NCBI GenBank assembly: GCA_002369175.1
Contig: DFES01000105.1
Span: forward strand, 13,600 to 32,008
DNA length: 18,409 bases
Direction: 5' to 3'
Origin: Selenomonadaceae bacterium UBA3796
Lineage (GTDB): Bacteria > Bacillota > Negativicutes > Selenomonadales > Selenomonadaceae
Both the position numbers and the translations under genes were made by a program. This document shows positions 14,663 to 18,409 of this stretch, in pieces. The stretch's first letter is position 1. Each line of letters starts with the position of its first letter. The notes beneath the pieces are model-generated. The model was not told the origin of the DNA. It searched no databases and saw nothing but the letters and a program-made list of their open reading frames with translations.

Positions 14663-15775
14663 ATGACATTGAAATATCGCGTGATTCTCGTTGAGCATGA
14701 TGCGCATATGCTGTCAGAATTGGCGGGAGCTTTGCGGGCGTCCTCTGTCTTCGATCTTGCGGCGGCCTATCAGGAGACAGAGCCGGCTCTGGGTCGGAGC
14801 AGCGTGTTCCGCCCCAACCTCTTCCTGGTCGATGTGGATCATCCGGAGTCCTTGGAATACCTTTCCAGGTTTTCCGAACTCTTTCCAAAGGCTTCCGTGT
14901 TGGGGCTCATGGAGCAGTGGGATGCGGATCTTGCGGATCGCGCTTTGGAGGCGGGCGTTATGGGCTGCATACTGAAGCCCTTTCATGCCGAGGATGTCGT
15001 AAGCGCCATGGAATTGTACAAGCGGCGGGGTCAGCCAAAGCCTGCCCGCACCTTTGCTTTTTTCAGTCCCAAGGGCCGTTCCGGGCGGACGACCCTTGCT
15101 TCCGTCCTTGCCATGGAACTGGCAAGGATGAGCGGGGAGGCGGTCTGCCTTATTGATGCGGATCTGCAGTTCGGCGACCTTCCCATGTTTTTTGACGTGA
15201 GACCGCCCCATAGCGTTGTGGAGGCGACACATGATGTCAAACTCCTGACGCCGTCGACGCTGGAGCCGTATTTCGAGCGTGTCGGCAACGGGGTGTGGCT
15301 CCTGAGCAGCCCGGTTCGCCCGGAACATGCGGAACTGGTGGAGGTGGAAAGCCTCGTTGACGTGGTGCATATGGCCGGGACGCTGTTCCGCTATGTACTG
15401 GTGGATCTTCCGGCGGGATTCAATCCCGTCTCCATTGCCGTAAGCGACTTTGCGGATACGGACTTCCTCATGACGATGCTCAACAGTGGGCAGGAGATCC
15501 GCCATATGAGCCGATCCATGCCGATGTTCCAGGTGCAGAAGCGGTACGGCAAGCGTGTCTACTCCCTGTTTACCCGTGTGAATCCCTGTACGGAGGAACA
15601 GCGGAAGAAAATCGAGGCCTCATACGGTCATGTCGTGGACGATATTCTGCCCAATGAGTATCGCGTGACTGCGACGACCAGCAGCGGGCGGCTGGCGAAG
15701 GAGCTTCCTGTGGAGCTTCCCCTCATCCAGTACATCAGCCGCATTGCCGAGGATATCGTCAACGGGAAGAGGTGA
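14663..15775 (+). CDS. cpaE: CpaE/TadZ-like ATPase with N-terminal receiver-like domain (second of tandem pair)
   Basis: A 370-residue Tad localisation ATPase. Residues 5-120 form a response-regulator-like fold: RVILVEHD (E11, D13), LFLVDVD (D57 at the phosphoacceptor position) and ILKPF (K105), but the usual Thr/Ser after strand 4 is absent, so phosphorylation is uncertain. Residues 130-370 are a MinD-like ATPase. The P-loop reads PKGRSGRTT (136-144), with signature lysine K137 kept but the GKT lysine replaced by R142. Walker A' is LIDADLQFGDL and Walker B LVDLP (D248). The start at 14663 places the first beta-strand at the N-terminus, with AGGT just upstream; in-frame ATGs at 14585 and 14624 add low-complexity sequence without a ribosome site. 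It ends 5 nt before tadB, overlapping its ribosome site. Confidence 0.9.
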   Translation: MTLKYRVILVEHDAHMLSELAGALRASSVFDLAAAYQETEPALGRSSVFRPNLFLVDVDHPESLEYLSRFSELFPKASVLGLMEQWDADLADRALEAGVMGCILKPFHAEDVVSAMELYKRRGQPKPARTFAFFSPKGRSGRTTLASVLAMELARMSGEAVCLIDADLQFGDLPMFFDVRPPHSVVEATHDVKLLTPSTLEPYFERVGNGVWLLSSPVRPEHAELVEVESLVDVVHMAGTLFRYVLVDLPAGFNPVSIAVSDFADTDFLMTMLNSGQEIRHMSRSMPMFQVQKRYGKRVYSLFTRVNPCTEEQRKKIEASYGHVVDDILPNEYRVTATTSSGRLAKELPVELPLIQYISRIAEDIVNGKR

Positions 15776-15780
15776 TGTGA

Positions 15781-16740
15781 ATGCTCTTCCTTGCGGCTGT
15801 CCTTGCGGCGGCCATGGGATTCCTTCTGCTCCTGCTCTTCTTCTTCTATGTGAGGCATGTAAGGCGCAGGGATATGTTCTATCGCCTGAGGAAGCAGCAC
15901 GTTCTGGAAGGACGGAGAACTGCAGAACGGAAGAATATTTTTGAATGGATGCGGGAGACTCTGACAGAGACTGCGGCGCCGATTGTGGAGCGGCGCCCCG
16001 CGCAGGCATTGGATGCCAAGATGCGCCAGGCGGGTATTCCCCTTCTGGGGGGAGAGTTCCTGGTGGCAGTTTTCGTGGTGGCAGCTTTTGTGGCAGTCTT
16101 TCTCTGGATGCTCACCATGGAAGTTTTTGCAGCGGTTCTTGCAGCGTTCTTCGTTCTGGCGCTGTTCTGGATCTTTGTCACCCTGCGCATTTACCGTCGC
16201 CGTGCGGCCTTTACGGAGCAGTTGGGGGACTGCCTCACCACAGTGGCGAATGCCCTTCGGGCAGGCTACAGCTTCCAACAGGCTATGGATGTCATAGCGA
16301 GGGAGATGGAGCCGCCCATCAGCGAGGAATTTTCCCAGGTGACAAGGGAGGTTTCCATGAGCGTGCCGTTGGAAATCGCGCTGGAATCCATGAGTGAGCG
16401 TGTCGGCAGTTCGGATTTCGACCTGGTGGTGACAGCAGTGCTGATCCAGAGGGAAGTGGGGGGCAATCTGGCGCAGATCCTGGACAACATCAGCGATACC
16501 ATCAATGAGCGCATCCGCATGAAGCGGGAGATCCATACCCTCACGGCGCAGGGCAGGATGTCGGCATGGATTCTTTTGCTGCTGCCCAGTGCCATAGGTC
16601 TTTTCATGTATATCGTCAACCCCTCGCAGGTAATGCTGCTCTTTGAGGAACCATTGGGGCGCATGGCCCTTGGGATATCCTTTGGGCTGGAGATTGTGGG
16701 CTACATCGTCATCCAGCGCATTGTGAACATCGAAATGTGA
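15781..16740 (+). CDS. tadB: Tad inner-membrane platform protein TadB
   Basis: Polytopic inner-membrane protein of the GspF/T2SSF family that forms the assembly platform with TadC and receives force from the CpaF/TadA ATPase. It has 319 residues: membrane segments at about 3-23, 92-111 and 114-134, a cytoplasmic T2SSF helical bundle at about 140-255, then segments at 261-280 and 295-314. Diagnostic TadB features are QLGDCLTTVANALRAGYSFQQAMDVIAREM, AVLIQREVGGNLAQILDNIS, and the C-terminal LLPSAIGLFMYIVNP to EIVGYIVIQRIVNIEM. The start ATG has GAGGTGA 5 nt upstream, overlapping the cpaE stop. TadC would be expected nearby but is not in the window. In most tad loci tadB follows tadA; here it precedes flp and cpaF. 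Confidence 0.92.
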   Translation: MLFLAAVLAAAMGFLLLLLFFFYVRHVRRRDMFYRLRKQHVLEGRRTAERKNIFEWMRETLTETAAPIVERRPAQALDAKMRQAGIPLLGGEFLVAVFVVAAFVAVFLWMLTMEVFAAVLAAFFVLALFWIFVTLRIYRRRAAFTEQLGDCLTTVANALRAGYSFQQAMDVIAREMEPPISEEFSQVTREVSMSVPLEIALESMSERVGSSDFDLVVTAVLIQREVGGNLAQILDNISDTINERIRMKREIHTLTAQGRMSAWILLLLPSAIGLFMYIVNPSQVMLLFEEPLGRMALGISFGLEIVGYIVIQRIVNIEM

Positions 16741-16750
16741 AAGGAGGTGA
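16741..16750 (+). promoter_or_regulatory. Full-consensus ribosome binding site of flp
   Basis: AAGGAGGTGA starts one base after the tadB stop and lies 6 nt from the flp ATG. It is the strongest Shine-Dalgarno match in the window and fits the need for high pilin output. Confidence 0.85.
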
Positions 16751-16756
16751 AGCGTA

Positions 16757-16951
16757 ATGTTGCAGAGAATTCGCAAGTGGTCCCAGAAAGGCCAGGGTCT
16801 TGTGGAGTACGCCTTGATTTTGGCATTTGTCGTAGCTATTGCCGCAGTTGCATTGTCCAAGGATAGCGGGCTTGGAAAGAAAATCCAGGATGTGTTTACG
16901 AACACAGGTAACAAGATTGAGTCGACCAGCAATTCCCTTCAGGGGGGATAG
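16757..16951 (+). CDS. flp: Flp-type major pilin precursor
   Basis: A 64-residue prepilin that, once processed, polymerises into the Flp/Tad pilus. The short basic leader MLQRIRKWSQKG is followed by QGLVEYALILAFVVAIAAVALS, with predicted cleavage between G12 and Q13. E17 stands at position +5 and Y18 at +6, the Flp hallmark. The mature pilin would have 52 residues: one hydrophobic helix and a polar Ser/Asn/Gln-rich tail ending in QGG. The leader suits the A24 peptidase encoded at 8610-9251. It is embedded mid-operon between tadB and a tadE-like gene instead of leading the operon, and an mRNA hairpin lies downstream. Only one flp copy is seen. Confidence 0.93.
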   Translation: MLQRIRKWSQKGQGLVEYALILAFVVAIAAVALSKDSGLGKKIQDVFTNTGNKIESTSNSLQGG

Positions 16952-17018
16952 AGTGGAGATGCGCAGGGTAGCCAACAGGGTGGTGGAGGTTGAACCTAAC
17001 CGAGGCTAGGGCGACAGT

Positions 17019-17105
17019 ATGAGGATTGTTTTCATGCAATCAGAGGAGAAAGAGCTTCCTGAATTCCCAGGAGGCTCTTTCTGCAAAGGGAGGTGTGGTG
17101 TGTGA
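17019..17105 (+). CDS. Possible 28-aa ORF between flp and tadE
   Basis: An ATG at 17019 opens 28 codons (MRIVFMQSEEKELPEF...) whose TGA overlaps the preferred GTG start of the tadE-like gene by the GTGA arrangement seen in coupled genes. It reads through the intercistronic hairpin. No similarity is recognised and the ribosome site is weak (AGGG), so chance is likely. Confidence 0.18.
   Translation: MRIVFMQSEEKELPEFPGGSFCKGRCGV
17049..17080 (+). promoter_or_regulatory. Intercistronic 12-bp hairpin after flp
   Basis: AAAGAGCTTCCT (17049-17060) pairs with AGGAGGCTCTTT (17069-17080) over 12 pairs, including one U-G wobble, around an 8-nt loop. There is no long T-run, so it is better read as an mRNA 3'-end stabiliser, processing site or weak terminator than as a full terminator. 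It separates flp from the tadE-like ribosome site by 4 nt. Confidence 0.65.
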
Positions 17106-17602
17106 AGCGGCAAAAAGGCCAGGGAATGGTGGAGTTTGCCCTTGTATTGCCCCTGTTTTTCGCTTTGTTTTTTGGACTCTTTTACAGCGGGCTCATGTTC
17201 ATAGATTATTTGCAGTACAACAATGCCGTCCGCGACCTGGCGAGGGATATTTCCCTCCGTGAAGGGGAGGAACGGGCAGAAATTGTGACCAATATAAATC
17301 GCAACTACGACGATCCTGAGGAAGTCGAGCCTGCCATCATAAGAAAATATGCCAAGCCGCTGACCTCGCTTTTTCAGGCAAGATTTTCCGTTTGGAACAC
17401 GGATACGGGTGAGTTGATGACCGGTGAAGAAAGCAAGACGGCAAGCGGCGCTGCTGTCCAGTCAGAGCTCCGGGTGGACAGCTCCCTCCCGGAACTCTTG
17501 CCGGGCGGGCTTCTCAAAGACTCCCTTAAGATTCGTTATACGATACCGCTGGAGAACAAGCAGAATGGAGACGACGAAGACAAGGAAGGCAGTCATGGTT
17601 AG
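17102..17602 (+). CDS. TadE-like pseudopilin
   Basis: A 166-residue single-span membrane protein of the TadE type, a minor pseudopilin of Tad pili. The N-terminus MKRQKGQGMVEFALVLPL carries a prepilin-like site, G6-Q7, with E11 at +5, closely matching the KGQGLVEY of the flp product. The hydrophobic helix runs to about residue 34 (FFALFFGLFYSGLMFI) and is followed by the DYLQYNNAVRDLARD segment typical of TadE/TadG-type proteins, then a polar periplasmic part and an acidic C-terminus. The start is taken as GTG 17102, 8 nt from GGGAGG (17088-17093); GTG 17093 overlaps that site and is less likely. It could be called TadE, TadF or TadG-like; the class is clear, the exact member less so. Confidence 0.82.
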   Translation: MKRQKGQGMVEFALVLPLFFALFFGLFYSGLMFIDYLQYNNAVRDLARDISLREGEERAEIVTNINRNYDDPEEVEPAIIRKYAKPLTSLFQARFSVWNTDTGELMTGEESKTASGAAVQSELRVDSSLPELLPGGLLKDSLKIRYTIPLENKQNGDDEDKEGSHG

Positions 17603-17637
17603 CTTTGCATCGTCTCCGGGGAGAAAGGGTGAATGAG

Positions 17638-18409
17638 ATGTCGCTATTGAAGCGGTTGGGGAAGACAAAGGAACAGGCCATACGGGATGTGGGGGCAAAG
17701 CCCTCGGAGAGTGGCTCCTTTTCTCTTCCGGAGAGGCCGTCTGTCCGGGAGAAGCTTCCGGAGCGGTTCACGGAAGTCCCGCAGCGGCAGGAAATCCAGG
17801 TGGCGTATTCTGCCCACGGCAGGGGGACGGATGCTTCCGACCGTCCGCAGACGGCATCCGCCTTTGCGGGACGGCGTTCCACCGTGGTCAAGGAAGACAA
17901 GATGCAGGAGCTCAGACTCGTCATTCATCAGCGCATCGTGGATGAGATGACGCCGGAGGAGCAGATGCTCCTGGCGAAGGGGGAGTCTGCGCGGGAGCAG
18001 ATCAAGAATCTCATATCCTCCTACAGTGACAGGGAACTCGCGAACAGTACCTACTCCCTCACGAGAGCGGAGCGGCTGACCCTTGTGGATGATATCTGCG
18101 ACGAGCTCCTGGGACTGGGACCCCTGGAGCCGCTCCTCAAGGATGAGACCATCACGGAGATCATGGTGAACGGCGCGAAAGATGTTTTCGTGGAACGGGG
18201 GGGCAAGCTTCTGCTCTCCGATACCCATTTCTATGATGATACGTATCTCATGAACATCATCGAGCGGATTCTCGCTCCCCTGGGGCGCCGTGTGGACGAA
18301 TCCTCCCCCCTGGTGGATGCCCGCCTTGCCGACGGCTCCCGCGTCAACATCATTATTCCTCCCCTGTCCCTGGTGGGGCCTGCTGTCACCATACGAAAGT
18401 TTTCCAAGA
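17638..18409 (+). CDS. cpaF: Tad pilus assembly ATPase CpaF/TadA, N-terminal part (runs off window)
   Basis: Hexameric secretion ATPase (GspE/VirB11 family) that powers Flp pilus assembly at the inner-membrane platform. The first 257 residues are present with no stop. A variable Pro/Arg/Ser-rich lead (about 1-85) precedes the helical N-domain (ELRLVIHQRIVDEM, 91-104), then the family signatures LLGLGPLEPLLKDETITEIMVNG (157-179), RRVDESSPLVDARLADGSRVNIII (217-240) and AVTIRKFSK at the edge. Walker A, the Asp box and Walker B would follow outside the window, so ATPase competence cannot be judged. The start ATG has AAAGGGTG just upstream and follows the tadE-like gene by 35 nt. The long charged lead shows no obvious domain. 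Confidence 0.93.
   Translation, partial: MSLLKRLGKTKEQAIRDVGAKPSESGSFSLPERPSVREKLPERFTEVPQRQEIQVAYSAHGRGTDASDRPQTASAFAGRRSTVVKEDKMQELRLVIHQRIVDEMTPEEQMLLAKGESAREQIKNLISSYSDRELANSTYSLTRAERLTLVDDICDELLGLGPLEPLLKDETITEIMVNGAKDVFVERGGKLLLSDTHFYDDTYLMNIIERILAPLGRRVDESSPLVDARLADGSRVNIIIPPLSLVGPAVTIRKFSK

Noticed and set aside
15628..16932. A 434-codon minus-strand open frame opposite tadB and flp.
   Set aside because: It overlaps three well-supported + strand pilus genes and has low-complexity His/Gln/Arg composition.
1..18409. Mobile elements, CRISPR array, tRNA or rRNA genes.
   Set aside because: No transposase-like ORF, direct-repeat array, cloverleaf or conserved rRNA stretch was noticed by reading; a covariance search was not possible.

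Overview
The window (about 55% GC by eye, dense coding, strong AGGAGG-type ribosome binding sites) looks like a chromosomal segment of a diderm Firmicute, most likely a Negativicute of the Selenomonas group. This is inferred from three things: Firmicute-like folate genes and Shine-Dalgarno sites, a glutaminyl-tRNA synthetase, and an outer-membrane secretin in a Tad pilus locus. No mobile element, tRNA, rRNA or CRISPR array was seen.

Region 1 (1-4946, + strand) is a tight housekeeping cluster: the 3' part of formate-tetrahydrofolate ligase (fhs), a short methylenetetrahydrofolate reductase-family gene, an HD-domain hydrolase overlapping it by 4 nt, glnS, and a small charged protein of unknown function. 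Region 2 (4947-6411) is a single ArsB/NhaD-superfamily transporter with a TTG start and a clear intrinsic terminator.

Region 3 (6412-10944) is a signalling and pilus-accessory block. It holds a soluble FIST-GGDEF diguanylate cyclase (+), a DUF192 gene (-) that overlaps it tail to tail, a type IV prepilin peptidase (+) divergent from DUF192 with only 26 nt between, a 15-bp bidirectional terminator, and a membrane dCache-HAMP-GGDEF diguanylate cyclase (-). Both cyclases keep the catalytic GG(D/E)EF and the RxxD inhibitory site.

Region 4 (10945-18409) is the control region and first part of a Tad/Flp pilus operon (+): a near-consensus promoter with a leader of over 200 nt containing stem-loops, then cpaB, the cpaC secretin, two consecutive MinD/TadZ-type ATPase genes, tadB, the flp pilin, a tadE-like pseudopilin and cpaF/tadA, which runs off the end. 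The peptidase of region 3 would process the pilins, and the cyclases are candidates for c-di-GMP control of the pilus.

The most interesting points are the tandem TadZ-like ATPases, whose P-loops are degenerate in complementary ways (one lacks the signature lysine, the other the GKT lysine); the structured leader with a possible small ORF; an RNA hairpin between flp and tadE; and the unusual gene order.
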